This document shows, piece after piece, positions 8,918-17,132 of a DNA stretch of 64,000 nucleotides. The DNA comes from Micromonospora coerulea. GTDB taxonomy: Bacteria; Actinomycetota; Actinomycetes; Mycobacteriales; Micromonosporaceae. Each line of letters begins with the position of its first letter. The first letter of the stretch is position 1. Position numbers and translations under genes: made by a program. The notes under the pieces are model-generated. The model ran no database searches, was not told the origin of the DNA, and saw only the letters and a program-made list of their open reading frames with translations. The stretch is from the NCBI RefSeq assembly GCF_016598485.1, contig NZ_JAEMUW010000016.1, forward strand, positions 62,001 through 126,000, given 5' to 3'.

Positions 8918-9391
8918 TCACCTTCTCGCTTCGGGAAACTCACCGGGGTGGGAAATGTCGTCCTGCCAGACCAGGGCGGTGGCGCCCCGGACCTTGATCA
9001 CCTGCACCCGCTCACCGGGAGAGAAGGTCTGTGTCACGTCGTAGGCGCGGGCGCTCCACAACTCACCGTCGATCTTGACCATGCCGTGCTCGGCGTCCAC
9101 CCGTTCCAGCACCAGCGCGGTGGAGCCCTCGATCGCCTCCACGCCGAACGCCTGGTCGCCGCTCTCCAGCGCGGACTGCGCGTGCCGCCAGATGACCGGC
9201 CGGACGACCGCCACCGAGAGCGCGGAGACCACCGCGAAGATCAACGCCTGCAGCGCCACGGGGGCACCGAGCGCGGCGGCGCCGGCGGCGGCGAACGCCC
9301 CGGCCGCGAACATGATCAGGAACAGCGTCGTCGTGAAGATCTCGGCGACCGCCAAAACCACACCCAGCACGATCCACACCACGGCGTCCAC
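8918..9391 (-). CDS. NfeD-family membrane protein
   Basis: A 157-residue protein with three to four N-terminal hydrophobic segments (VVWIVLGVVLAVAEIFTTTLFLIMFAAG is typical of the family; only part needs to span). A C-terminal OB-fold domain includes GSTALVLERVDAEHGMVKIDGELW and PGERVQVIKVRGATALV. NfeD proteins partner with SPFH proteins in membrane-domain organisation. The GTG at 9391 starts the homologous region. Its stop overlaps the start region of the SPFH gene, so translation is probably coupled. Confidence 0.88.
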   Translation of the reverse strand: MDAVVWIVLGVVLAVAEIFTTTLFLIMFAAGAFAAAGAAALGAPVALQALIFAVVSALSVAVVRPVIWRHAQSALESGDQAFGVEAIEGSTALVLERVDAEHGMVKIDGELWSARAYDVTQTFSPGERVQVIKVRGATALVWQDDISHPGEFPEARR

Positions 9392-9481
9392 GTAGCAATC
9401 GTGACACGTCGAAGCACGCGGCAACGACCCGCGATGATCAGTAAGCTCGGCGGCACCCCCGCGCCGACCGAGGAGAACGCC

Positions 9482-10801
9482 GTGCCCCTGCTCCCCGAAA
9501 CCAGCCGACAGCTCGACGCCCTGGTCAATCGGGCCCAGTCGGAGGGGCGGGCGCCCTCGCTGGCCGTCGGGGTGGTCCGCGACGGCGCGCTCGCGCACCT
9601 CGCGGTCGCCGGCGAGCACCCGCGGCCGGACGCCGACCGGCAGTACCGGCTCGGCTCGATCAGCAAGACGATGACCGCGGTCCTGGTCATGCAGCAGCGC
9701 GACGCCGGACGGCTCGCCCTGGACGACCCGCTGGAGCGGCACCTGCCCGGCACCCCGGTCGGCACGCTCACCCTGCGCCAACTGCTGGGCCACGCCAGCG
9801 GCCTGCAACGCGAGCCGGACGGCTCCTGGTGGGAGCGGACCGAGGGCGTCGACCTGGCCACGCTGGTCGCCGGGCTGACCCCGGGGAAGATCGCCTACCC
9901 ACCGCACCACGTCTACCACTACTCCAACCTCGCGTACGGGCTGCTCGGCGGGGTGCTGGAGCGGGTCACCGGCACGCCCTGGTACGACCTGCTCCGCGAG
10001 CGCGTGCTGGAGCCGCTGGGCATGCGCCGGACCACCTTCCACGCCACCGAGCCGTACGCCCGGGGCTACGTCGTGCACCCCTGGCACGACACCCTGCGGG
10101 AGGAGCCGCGCACCGACACCGGCGCGATGGCGCCCGCCGGCCAGCTCTGGTCCACCATCGAGGACCTCGGCCGCTGGGCGGCGTTCCTGGCCGACCCGGC
10201 GCCCGAGGTGCTCACGCCGCAGACGCTGACCGAGATGTGCGCGCCGGTGGTGATCAGCGACCTCGACTCGTGGACCGGCGGGCACGGCCTCGGGGTGGAG
10301 CTCTACCGGGTCGGCGACCGGGTGTACGTGGGCCACGGCGGCTCGATGCCCGGGTACGTCGCCGGCCTGGCGGTGCACCGGCCCGGCCGCACCGCGGTGG
10401 TCGACTTCGCCAACTCGTACGGCCTACGCGGCGGCCATCACATCGTCGGACTGGCCCGGCAGGTCCTCACGCTGGTGCTGGACGCCGAGCCGGCCGCGGT
10501 GCCGCCGTGGCGCCCGGCCGCCGCGCCGCCCCCGGCCGCCCTCGCCGAGCTGACCGGCCGCTGGTGGTGGATGGGCCTGGAGTACGAGTTCCGCGCCGAC
10601 GCGGCCGGGGAACTGCTGGGCGGCCCGGTCGGTCAGCCAGTGCTCCGGTTCACCCCAGAGGGCCCGGATCGCTGGCGCGGCCGCTCCGGTGGCCAGGACG
10701 GCGAGATCCTCAGCGTCGTCCGCGACACGTCCGGCCAGCCGGTCGCCCTCGACATCGCCACCTTCGTCTTCACCCGCACCGTAGCCTCTCATGATGCCTA
10801 A
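9482..10801 (+). CDS. serine hydrolase (beta-lactamase/DD-peptidase-like), 3' end altered by IS insertion
   Basis: A 439-residue class-C beta-lactamase-fold hydrolase. The active-site boxes are SISK (SxxK nucleophile, in GSISKTMTAV), YSN (HHVYHYSNLAYG) and HGGSMPGY in place of KTG. No signal peptide is visible, so it may be a cytoplasmic esterase or peptidase. The GTG at 9482 has GAGGAG at good spacing. The last codons after IATFVFTRT run into sequence shared with the IS607-type element, and the reading frame overlaps the end of tnpB by 32 bp. I infer that the original C-terminus was replaced by VASHDA; core motifs are intact, so it could still be active. Confidence 0.88.
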   Translation: MPLLPETSRQLDALVNRAQSEGRAPSLAVGVVRDGALAHLAVAGEHPRPDADRQYRLGSISKTMTAVLVMQQRDAGRLALDDPLERHLPGTPVGTLTLRQLLGHASGLQREPDGSWWERTEGVDLATLVAGLTPGKIAYPPHHVYHYSNLAYGLLGGVLERVTGTPWYDLLRERVLEPLGMRRTTFHATEPYARGYVVHPWHDTLREEPRTDTGAMAPAGQLWSTIEDLGRWAAFLADPAPEVLTPQTLTEMCAPVVISDLDSWTGGHGLGVELYRVGDRVYVGHGGSMPGYVAGLAVHRPGRTAVVDFANSYGLRGGHHIVGLARQVLTLVLDAEPAAVPPWRPAAAPPPAALAELTGRWWWMGLEYEFRADAAGELLGGPVGQPVLRFTPEGPDRWRGRSGGQDGEILSVVRDTSGQPVALDIATFVFTRTVASHDA

Positions 10802-12176
10802 ACGGCACATGGTCGGCCGTCCCGTCTTGCGGTGGGACGGTCCCGGTCTGACCCGCTGAAGCGGCGGTGCCGGGTTGACGTTTCACGGCCACCGGCCCGC
10901 GGGGGCGGGTCTTACGGTCGGCTCCACGTCCGTTTTGCGACTCCCGGCCACTCCGGGCGTCGATGACCTCACACGCGAGCGCGGCGAGGTTGCGTGCGGC
11001 GTTTAGATCCCGGTCGAGGGTCAGGCCGCAGGTGGTGCAGGTGTAGGTCCGCTCGGACAGGGCCAGCTTGGTTTTCACCGCGCCGCAACCCGAGCAGGTT
11101 TTCGAGGACGGATACCAGCGGTCGGCCACGACCAGCCGACCGGCGTTCCATCCGGCCTTGTAGGCCAGTTGCCGACGTAGCTCGGCGAATCCGGCGTCGG
11201 CGATGTGCCGGGCCAGCCACCGATTGCGCAGCATCCCCGCCACGTTCAGATCCTCCACCACGATCGTGCCGTACTCGCGGGCCAGCCTGGTGGTGAGCTT
11301 GTGCAGCCCGTCGCGGCGCAGGTTCGCCACCCGGGCGTGGGCCCGGGCCACTTGGCGGCGCGCCGCCTCCCACCGCTTCGACGGGCAACTACCGGTACGC
11401 CGATCAGGTCCCACCCGCCGGGACATCCGCCGAGCCCGGCGCCGCATCCGCCGCGCCGTGGTGTCAAGGTGACGTGGGTTAGGCACCAACTCACCGGTGG
11501 AGAGCCCCGCGAGGTGCTTAACGCCGACGTCCACGCCGATCGTCGTGTGCGGTCGGGCCGGCACGCGCTCGGTGCGGTCGAGCTCAACACAGAACGAGAC
11601 ATGCCATCGGCCACCGTCACGGCGGACCGTCGCGGACAGGATCCGGGCGGTGCCGGCGTCGAGGCGGCGGGCGAGCTTGCGGGTCGACTCATGGGTCTTG
11701 AGCCGGCCCAGCCGCGGCAGCACCACATGCTTACGGTCGGACTCCACACGGATCGCGCCCGTGGTGAACCGCATTGTCGGGGTCGACCTGCGGCGGGACT
11801 TGAACCGGGGGAACCCGACCGGCCGCCCGGCACGCCTACCCGCCCGGGAGTCGGCCCAGTTCTTCAACGCCCGAGCGAGGGCGTCCAGGCCGGTGTTGTA
11901 CGCCTCCTTCGAGCACTTACTCCACCACGGTGCCACGTCGTTCTTCGCGGCGTTCCACGCTCGACGAAGTGCTGGCAGCGTCCAGCCCGCCGCAGGTGTG
12001 AGATCAGCCTCGTCGACCCCGTAGCTACGTTCGGCCGCCCGCTGGTCAAGGACGGCTTTCACCCGCGCCAGGGACCAGTTATACGCCAGCCGCGCCGCGC
12101 CGGCGTGCGTCCATAGCGCCCGCTCCTGCCCGGGTGTGACGTCCAGGGCAAAGCGGTAGGCCTGCATCGTCTTCAC
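10770..12176 (-). CDS. tnpB: IS607/IS200-IS605-type TnpB RNA-guided nuclease
   Basis: A 468-residue TnpB, the compact ancestor of Cas12. The N-terminal OrfB helix-turn-helix region (MQAYRFALDVTPGQERAL) is followed by the split RuvC domain with all three acidic residues: Asp in TIGVDVGVKHLAG, Glu in IVVEDLNVAGM, Asp in LDRDLNAARN. A four-Cys zinc finger (CSGCG, YTCTTCG) sits between the second and third. The tail GTAASAGQTGTVPPQ is typical of actinobacterial TnpB. The final residues, FRHHERLRCG, are encoded across the element end inside the hydrolase gene. The GTG at 12176 overlaps the stop of the tnpA remnant by four bases, which fixes the start. Confidence 0.93.
   Translation of the reverse strand: MKTMQAYRFALDVTPGQERALWTHAGAARLAYNWSLARVKAVLDQRAAERSYGVDEADLTPAAGWTLPALRRAWNAAKNDVAPWWSKCSKEAYNTGLDALARALKNWADSRAGRRAGRPVGFPRFKSRRRSTPTMRFTTGAIRVESDRKHVVLPRLGRLKTHESTRKLARRLDAGTARILSATVRRDGGRWHVSFCVELDRTERVPARPHTTIGVDVGVKHLAGLSTGELVPNPRHLDTTARRMRRRARRMSRRVGPDRRTGSCPSKRWEAARRQVARAHARVANLRRDGLHKLTTRLAREYGTIVVEDLNVAGMLRNRWLARHIADAGFAELRRQLAYKAGWNAGRLVVADRWYPSSKTCSGCGAVKTKLALSERTYTCTTCGLTLDRDLNAARNLAALACEVIDARSGRESQNGRGADRKTRPRGPVAVKRQPGTAASAGQTGTVPPQDGTADHVPFRHHERLRCG
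10791..10930 (-). ncRNA. candidate TnpB guide RNA (reRNA/omegaRNA) scaffold
   Basis: In characterised TnpB systems the guide RNA spans the 3' end of tnpB and the right end of the element, with the guide taken from the adjacent flank. Here that position holds a clear hairpin (10817-10823 with 10834-10840, 10-nt loop). The flank that would supply the guide is the end of the serine hydrolase (about 10770-10790). The limits are estimates from this logic, not observed ends. Confidence 0.3.
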
Positions 12177-12310
12177 GCCGAGTTGCTCTCGCCTCTGACG
12201 ATCTTGAGAGCTCGACGGGCGCGGTCGGACTTCGCGCGCCGCCGGTACGGACGGGCACACGGTGAGGTCAGAATCTCGGTGACGTCGGGCAGCGTGTCAT
12301 CGTCATGCAT
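12173..12310 (-). pseudogene. tnpA: truncated IS607 TnpA (serine recombinase), C-terminal remnant
   Basis: Only 45 codons remain, starting MHDDDTLPDVTEILTS and continuing PCARPYRRRAKSDRARRALK. This matches the conserved C-terminal segment of IS607 TnpA proteins (typically DLVxDMTEVLTSFCARLYGRRxARNRA). The catalytic serine-recombinase domain and the N-terminal MerR-like domain are absent. Its TGA overlaps the GTG start of tnpB in the usual IS607 manner. No upstream portion could be found in the next 300 bp. Confidence 0.7.
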
Positions 12311-12617
12311 CATAGATCATCACCGATTGACCACTGCTGGCGGCACCCGCCACACCCGGCCGCCCACAAGAGGCGAGGCCAGGCGAGGCCAGGCGAGGCC
12401 ACAGCTTCCGGCAGCTGCCGTTCAGCCAACATGGCCAAACCGAAACACGATATTGGGAAGGGCCAAGGGGCCTGACCCCGCGGACCCTCAACCACGACGG
12501 GGCCTACGGCCGCCGTGACCGGCCGAGGGATCAATCCTGCACGTCCGCAGCGTCACGGCGGCCCCTCTCGGCAACCCGAACCGATGAGCGATCGCAACGG
12601 ACATGCGACCAAAGAGA
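12311..12617. other. gene-free stretch between the IS remnant and DUF3097
   Basis: About 300 bp without a convincing gene. It holds a three-unit tandem repeat (12371-12400) and is less GC-biased in codon position than its neighbours. I could not find here the missing 3' end of the serine hydrolase or the rest of tnpA, so a deletion adjacent to the element is likely. Confidence 0.5.
12371..12400. repeat. three perfect tandem copies of AGGCGAGGCC
   Basis: The 10-bp unit AGGCGAGGCC is repeated exactly three times head to tail, a short array next to the eroded left end of the IS element. It is too short and gapless to be a CRISPR array. Confidence 0.95.
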
Positions 12618-13430
12618 TCACTCGGGCGACGTAACGAAGTCGATCAACCGTTCCATCGCGTTGATCAGCGGCGTCTCCACGTCGGCGAAGCTGTCGACCC
12701 GGGACAGGATGCGTCGCCACATGTCCGCCGGCTCGCCCACTCCGAGGGCCGCGCAGACGCCCTCCTTCCAGGGCCGTCCGGGCGGCACCACGGGCCAGGC
12801 CGGGATGCCGAGCGCGGCCGGCTTGACCGCCTGCCAGACGTCGACGTACGGGTGCCCGGTGACCAGCACGTGCGGCGAGGACACCTTCGCCACGATCCGG
12901 CTCTCCTTCGAGCCGGGCACCAGGTGGTCGACGAGCACGCCGAGCCGCCGGCCCGGCCCGGGCGCGAAGTGGCGGACCTCGGCGTCGAGGGCGTCGATGC
13001 CGTCGAGCGGCTCCACCACCACGCCCTCGATCCGCAGGTCGTCGCCCCAGATCCGCTCGACCAGCGCGGCGTCGTGCACGCCCTCGACCCAGATCCGGCT
13101 GGCCTTGGCGACCTGCGCCCGGACGTTGTCGACGGCGATCGAGCCGGAGGCGGTACGCCGGCGGGCCGCCGGCACGGGCGCGCGGGCGGGCCGGCGCAGC
13201 GTCACCGGCCGGCCGTCGAGCAGGAACGCGGCGGGCAGCAGCGGGAAGTTGCGCCGCCGGCCGTGCCGGTCCTCCAGCACCACCGCACCGGCCTCGAAGC
13301 CGACCACCGCGCCGCAGAAGCCGGAGTCCGCGTCCTCGACCACGAGGTCCGGCTCGGCGTCCACCTCGGGGGTGACCTTCCGCCGTCGCCAGTCCCCCGC
13401 CAGCACGTCCCCGTCGTATCGCCCCGCCAT
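12618..13430 (-). CDS. DUF3097 family protein
   Basis: A 270-residue actinobacterial protein of the DUF3097 family: N-terminal YDGDVLAGDWRRRK, AEPDLVVEDADSGFCGAVVG, and the long C-terminal half with RIWVEGVHDAALVERIWGDDL (a TOPRIM-like signature), VLVDHLVPGSKESRI and HVLVTGHPYVDVWQAVKP. The family is nearly universal in actinobacteria; the TOPRIM-like part suggests a nucleic-acid role, but no activity is established that I know of. The ATG at 13430 begins the conserved region. Confidence 0.88.
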   Translation of the reverse strand: MAGRYDGDVLAGDWRRRKVTPEVDAEPDLVVEDADSGFCGAVVGFEAGAVVLEDRHGRRRNFPLLPAAFLLDGRPVTLRRPARAPVPAARRRTASGSIAVDNVRAQVAKASRIWVEGVHDAALVERIWGDDLRIEGVVVEPLDGIDALDAEVRHFAPGPGRRLGVLVDHLVPGSKESRIVAKVSSPHVLVTGHPYVDVWQAVKPAALGIPAWPVVPPGRPWKEGVCAALGVGEPADMWRRILSRVDSFADVETPLINAMERLIDFVTSPE

Positions 13431-13611
13431 GTCGATCACGCTAACCGGCGCTCCGGCGCGTCGCCCGCCGACGCGCCGCCGGGCGGGCGGGCCGGCCCGA
13501 CGACCGGCCACGCGGACCGCAAAATTGGGGCGAAGCAGGCAGTTCGGGGCAGGCTACGCGGCCGGAGCGGCAGTCGAGACAGGGGCGGCGGCGAACACGT
13601 ACCCTTTCCGC

Positions 13612-14406
13612 ATGTCCCTCCCCGCCACGGGCGCGGCCACGCTGGCTCCGCGCCGGTCCAGCCGTTTCGTTGCCTGGGTGCGCGCCTGGCGCGCCGGCCT
13701 GGTGCCCTTCGACGAGGTCGCCGAGTCCATCGCCGGCGACGAGGAGCACCTGGTCGCCGACGCCCCTGGCACCTGGACCGACGTGCCGCTGCGGGACGCG
13801 CTGCCGACCCTGGCGAAACTCACCCCCGACGAGATCCGCCTGGTGCTGCCCGCGCCGGGCGACCCGCGCGGCCTGCCCGGCCCGGGTGACTTCGCGGGCG
13901 CCGCGCTGCTCGCCGGCGAGGCCGTGGTGGCAGGTGGTCTCGGGTTCATTCCCGAGGTGCGGACGCACACCTCCGGCTCGGGGATGACCTGGGAGACGGT
14001 GCTCTGGCGGGTCTACCCGCTGCCGTCGGACGCGCCGAAGGCGTCGCTCGCCGCCCCCGGGGCGGCCGAGGCGGAGGCCGAGCTGGCCGCCGCCCTCGCC
14101 GAGACCACCGCCGCGCTGACCCGCCTGGACGTGGCCCAGTGGCGGCCCGAGCTGGCCGGGGCCCTTGCCGCGCTGCGCCGCCCGGACGGCGCCACCGATC
14201 TGCCGCCCGGCTTCGACCCGCGGGCCCGCCGGCTCTTCGCCCGCGCGGCCGTGCTGGACCGGGTGCTCGCCCTCGCCGGGCACAGCGCGCCCGGCGGGGC
14301 GATCAACAACTACGAGGCGCAGCAGCGCGACGCCGCGCTGCGCCCGCTGACCACTGCGTGCCGGCAGGCCCTCGTCGCCGCCTGCAACGCGCCGCTGCGC
14401 CCCTGA
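13612..14406 (+). CDS. conserved actinobacterial hypothetical protein
   Basis: A 264-residue soluble protein with an N-terminal RFVAWVRAWRAGLVPFDEVAESIAG block and an Ala-rich helical C-terminal half (AAEAEAELAAALAETTAAL). There is no signal peptide or catalytic motif that I recognise. It looks like a family restricted to actinobacteria. It starts divergently from DUF3097 (181-bp gap) and converges on the HAD phosphatase gene, with only 21 bp between the stop codons. Confidence 0.75.
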   Translation: MSLPATGAATLAPRRSSRFVAWVRAWRAGLVPFDEVAESIAGDEEHLVADAPGTWTDVPLRDALPTLAKLTPDEIRLVLPAPGDPRGLPGPGDFAGAALLAGEAVVAGGLGFIPEVRTHTSGSGMTWETVLWRVYPLPSDAPKASLAAPGAAEAEAELAAALAETTAALTRLDVAQWRPELAGALAALRRPDGATDLPPGFDPRARRLFARAAVLDRVLALAGHSAPGGAINNYEAQQRDAALRPLTTACRQALVAACNAPLRP

Positions 14407-14427
14407 GCATCAGACGCCTCGTCGGCG

Positions 14428-15207
14428 TCAGACCTCGTCGATCAGGTCGGCGACCGACTCGACGATCCGGGACGGCCGGTACGGGTACCGCTCCGCCTCG
14501 GCGCGGCTGCTGATCCCGGTCAGCACCAGGATGGTCTCCAGCCCCGCCTCCAGCCCGCACAGGATGTCGGTGTCCATCCGGTCGCCGATCATCGCGGTCG
14601 ACTCGGAGTGCGCGTTGATGGTGTTCAGCGCCGAGCGCATCATCATCGGGTTCGGCTTCCCGACGAAGTACGGCTCCACCCCGGTCGCCTTGGAGATCAT
14701 CGCCGCCACCGAGCCGGCCGCCGGCAGCGCGCCCTCCACCGAGGGACCGGTCACGTCCGGGTTGGTGCAGATGAACCGGGCCCCGTCATTGATCAGGCGG
14801 ACCGCCTTGGTGATCGCCTCGAAGCTGTAGGTGCGGGTCTCCCCCAGCACCACGTAGTCCGGCGCGAAGTCGCTGAGCACGTACCCCACTGCGTGCAGCG
14901 CGGTGGTCAGCCCGGCCTCCCCGATCGCGTACGCGGTGCCGCCCGGCCGCTGGTCGGCCAGGAACTGGGCGGTGGCCAGCGCCGACGACCAGATCGCCTC
15001 CTCCGGTACGTCCAGCCCCATCCGGACCAGCCGGGCCTGAAGATCCCGCGGGGTGTAGATCGAGTTGTTGGTCAGCACCAGGAACGGCTTACCGGAGGCC
15101 CGGAGCCGCTTGATGAACTCGGGCGCGCCGGGCACCGGCTGGCCCTCGTGCACCAGCACGCCGTCCATGTCGGTGAGCCAGCTCTGCACCGGCTTGCGGT
15201 CATGCAT
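14428..15207 (-). CDS. HAD-IIA family phosphatase (NagD-like)
   Basis: A 259-residue haloacid-dehalogenase-type hydrolase with a C2B cap. Motif I is DMDGVLVHEG (nucleophile and acid Asp), motif II is VLTNNS, the motif III lysine lies in VGKPNPMMM, and motif IV is IGDRMDTDI. NagD-like enzymes dephosphorylate nucleoside monophosphates or sugar phosphates; the substrate here is unknown. The start is ATG 15207. It is 35 bp downstream of ferrochelatase on the same strand and probably cotranscribed. Confidence 0.9.
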   Translation of the reverse strand: MHDRKPVQSWLTDMDGVLVHEGQPVPGAPEFIKRLRASGKPFLVLTNNSIYTPRDLQARLVRMGLDVPEEAIWSSALATAQFLADQRPGGTAYAIGEAGLTTALHAVGYVLSDFAPDYVVLGETRTYSFEAITKAVRLINDGARFICTNPDVTGPSVEGALPAAGSVAAMISKATGVEPYFVGKPNPMMMRSALNTINAHSESTAMIGDRMDTDILCGLEAGLETILVLTGISSRAEAERYPYRPSRIVESVADLIDEV

Positions 15208-15242
15208 CTGTCGTCCCAGGGGGTGTCGGAGGTCGGTCGGGC

Positions 15243-16271
15243 TCACGGACGGCGGGCGGCGGGCACGCAGCACGGCGTCGGGCAGGTGTCCCACATCGGC
15301 AGCTCGCCGAGGCGGCGGCGCAGCCGCTCCCCGGCCGGCTCGGTGCGCTCGCGGACCAGCTCGCGGACCATCGTCACAAAGCGCGGGTCGGTGCCCGGGG
15401 TGCCCGCCCGGACGAAGTCCAGGCCCCGCTGCTTGGCCGTCTCCCGCGCTTCGGTGTCCAGGTCCCAGACCACCTCGAGGTGGTCGGAGACGAACCCGAT
15501 CGGGCTGACCACCACGCTGGTCACCCCCTGCTCCGCGAGGGCGGCCAGGTGGTCGTTAATGTCCGGCTCCAGCCACGGCACCTGCGGCGGGCCGGACCGG
15601 CTCTGCCAGACCAGGTCGTACGGCAGGTCGGGGGCGGCGGCGTGCACCAGCCGGGCGGTCTCCGCCAGCTGGGCGGTGTACCGGCCGCCGTTCGGGCCCG
15701 CGGTGGCCGCCATCGAATGGGGGACGGAGTGCGCGGTGAAGACCAGCCGGGTACTGTCCCGCTTCGCCGGGTCGAGCTGGGCCAGCGCGGCACGCACCGC
15801 GTCGATGTGCGGCTCGACGAAGCCGGGGTGGTCCCAGAACTGGCGCAGCTTCTCGATCACCGGCGCGCCGGGGCCGACCGCGGCGCGGGCGGCGGCGATG
15901 TCCTCCTGGTACTGCCGGCAGGACGAGTAGCCGCCGTACGCGCTGGTGACGAAGGCGAGCGCCCGCTGGACGCCGTCGTCGCGCATCCGCGTCACGGTGT
16001 CGGCGAGCATCGGGTCCCAGTTCCGGTTGCCCCAGTAGACCGGCAGGTCGACGCCGTTCGCCGCGAAGTCCGCCCGGATCGCGGCGAGCAGTTCCCGGTT
16101 CTGCTGGTTGATCGGGGAGACCCCGCCGAAGTGCAGGTAGTGTTCGGCGACCTCCGCGAGCCGCTCCGGCGGTACGCCCCGTCCCCGGGTGACGTTCTGC
16201 AGGAACGGCAGCACGTCCTCGGGCCGTTCCGGGCCGCCGAAGGAGACCAGCACCAGTGCGTCGTACGCCAT
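15243..16271 (-). CDS. hemH: ferrochelatase (coproporphyrin-type in actinobacteria)
   Basis: A 342-residue ferrochelatase that inserts Fe2+ into a tetrapyrrole; in actinobacteria the substrate is coproporphyrin III in the coproheme pathway. Landmarks are ALVLVSFGGPERPEDV, the catalytic His region FTAHSVPHSM, and VVVSPIGFVSDHLEV. A Cys in GGYSSCRQYQED and the C-terminal CPTPCC fit the [2Fe-2S] ligands known from actinobacterial enzymes. The start is ATG 16271. It lies downstream of fabG-inhA on the same strand, an arrangement also seen in mycobacterial genomes. Confidence 0.94.
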   Translation of the reverse strand: MAYDALVLVSFGGPERPEDVLPFLQNVTRGRGVPPERLAEVAEHYLHFGGVSPINQQNRELLAAIRADFAANGVDLPVYWGNRNWDPMLADTVTRMRDDGVQRALAFVTSAYGGYSSCRQYQEDIAAARAAVGPGAPVIEKLRQFWDHPGFVEPHIDAVRAALAQLDPAKRDSTRLVFTAHSVPHSMAATAGPNGGRYTAQLAETARLVHAAAPDLPYDLVWQSRSGPPQVPWLEPDINDHLAALAEQGVTSVVVSPIGFVSDHLEVVWDLDTEARETAKQRGLDFVRAGTPGTDPRFVTMVRELVRERTEPAGERLRRRLGELPMWDTCPTPCCVPAARRP

Positions 16272-16341
16272 GGCGCCATTCTCCCCCGACGGCCGTGACA
16301 GGCCCGCGACCACCCCGGGACGGCCCGGTCTCGGGCTCGTC

Positions 16342-17109
16342 TCAGGCGCCGATCGCGTGGTAGCCGCCGTCGACGTGGACGATCTCGCCGGTGGTGGCCG
16401 GGAACCAGTCCGACAGCAGCGCCAGGCAGGCCCGGGCGGCCGGCTCCTGGTCGGTCAGGCTCCAGCCCAGCGGGGCGCGCGCGGTCCAGGCGTCCTCGAA
16501 CTGGTCGAAGCCGGGGATGGACTTGGCGGCGATGGTACGCAGCGGGCCAGCCGCGACCAGGTTGCTGCGGATGCCCTGCTCGCCCAGGTGCAGCGCCAGG
16601 TAGCGGGAGGCGGACTCCAGCCCCGCCTTGGCCACGCCCATCCAGTCGTAGACCGGCCAGGCCTTGGTGGCGTCGAAGGTGAGCCCGACCACCGCGCCGC
16701 CCGCCGACATCAGCGGCAGCGCCGCCATGGCCAGGGACTTGTAGGAGAAGGTGGAGACCTGCAGTGCGGTCGCCACGTCCTCCCAGGGGGCGTCGAGGAA
16801 GCCGCCGCCGAGGCAGCTCTGCGGGGCGAAGCCGATCGAGTGCACCACCCCGTCCAGGCCGTCGACGTGCTCCCGCACCTTGTCCGCGAGGCCGGCGAGG
16901 TGCTCCGGGTTGGTCACGTCCAGCTCGATCACCGGGGCCGCCTCGGGCAGCCGCTTGGCAATCCGCTCGACCAGGGAGAGCCGGCCGTAGCCGGTGAGCA
17001 CGACCTGGGCGCCGTTCTCCTGGGCGAGCTTCGCCACCGAGAAGGCGATCGAGGCGTCGGTGATGACGCCGGTTACCAGCAGCCGCTTGCCGGCGAGCAG
17101 TCCTGACAT
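16342..17109 (-). CDS. inhA: enoyl-[acyl-carrier-protein] reductase (NADH)
   Basis: A 255-residue short-chain reductase of the FabI/InhA type, the last step of each fatty-acid elongation cycle. The cofactor motif GVITDASIAFSVAK is typical, VVHSIGFAP is the NAG-equivalent region, and the catalytic Tyr and Lys are in YDWMGVAK. The C-terminal GEIVHVDGGYHAIGA is conserved. It follows fabG by 23 bp, the same order as mabA-inhA in mycobacteria, so the two reductive steps are coexpressed. Confidence 0.94.
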   Translation of the reverse strand: MSGLLAGKRLLVTGVITDASIAFSVAKLAQENGAQVVLTGYGRLSLVERIAKRLPEAAPVIELDVTNPEHLAGLADKVREHVDGLDGVVHSIGFAPQSCLGGGFLDAPWEDVATALQVSTFSYKSLAMAALPLMSAGGAVVGLTFDATKAWPVYDWMGVAKAGLESASRYLALHLGEQGIRSNLVAAGPLRTIAAKSIPGFDQFEDAWTARAPLGWSLTDQEPAARACLALLSDWFPATTGEIVHVDGGYHAIGA

Positions 17110-17132
17110 GTGAAGGCTTCCTCCGTACGTTC

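Larger units (their letters stand above)
10791..12310 (-). mobile_element. degenerate IS607-type element (tnpA stump + tnpB)
   Basis: The order tnpA-tnpB with a GTGA overlap, plus the serine-recombinase-like tnpA tail, marks an IS607-family rather than an IS605-family element. The right end is placed near 10791 because the hydrolase coding sequence stops resembling its family there. The left end is unclear, since most of tnpA is gone. IS607 elements have no terminal inverted repeats, so the exact ends cannot be read from one copy. It is probably not autonomous for transposition. Confidence 0.6.

Noticed and set aside
10817..10840. Hairpin as an ordinary terminator of the serine hydrolase
   Set aside because: It lies in the 3' coding part of tnpB, where the conserved TVPPQ tail and guide-RNA scaffold are expected, so I assigned it there.
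12371..12400. Triple AGGCGAGGCC as a CRISPR or replication iteron
   Set aside because: Units are only 10 bp, contiguous and just three; no dnaA boxes or cas genes are near.
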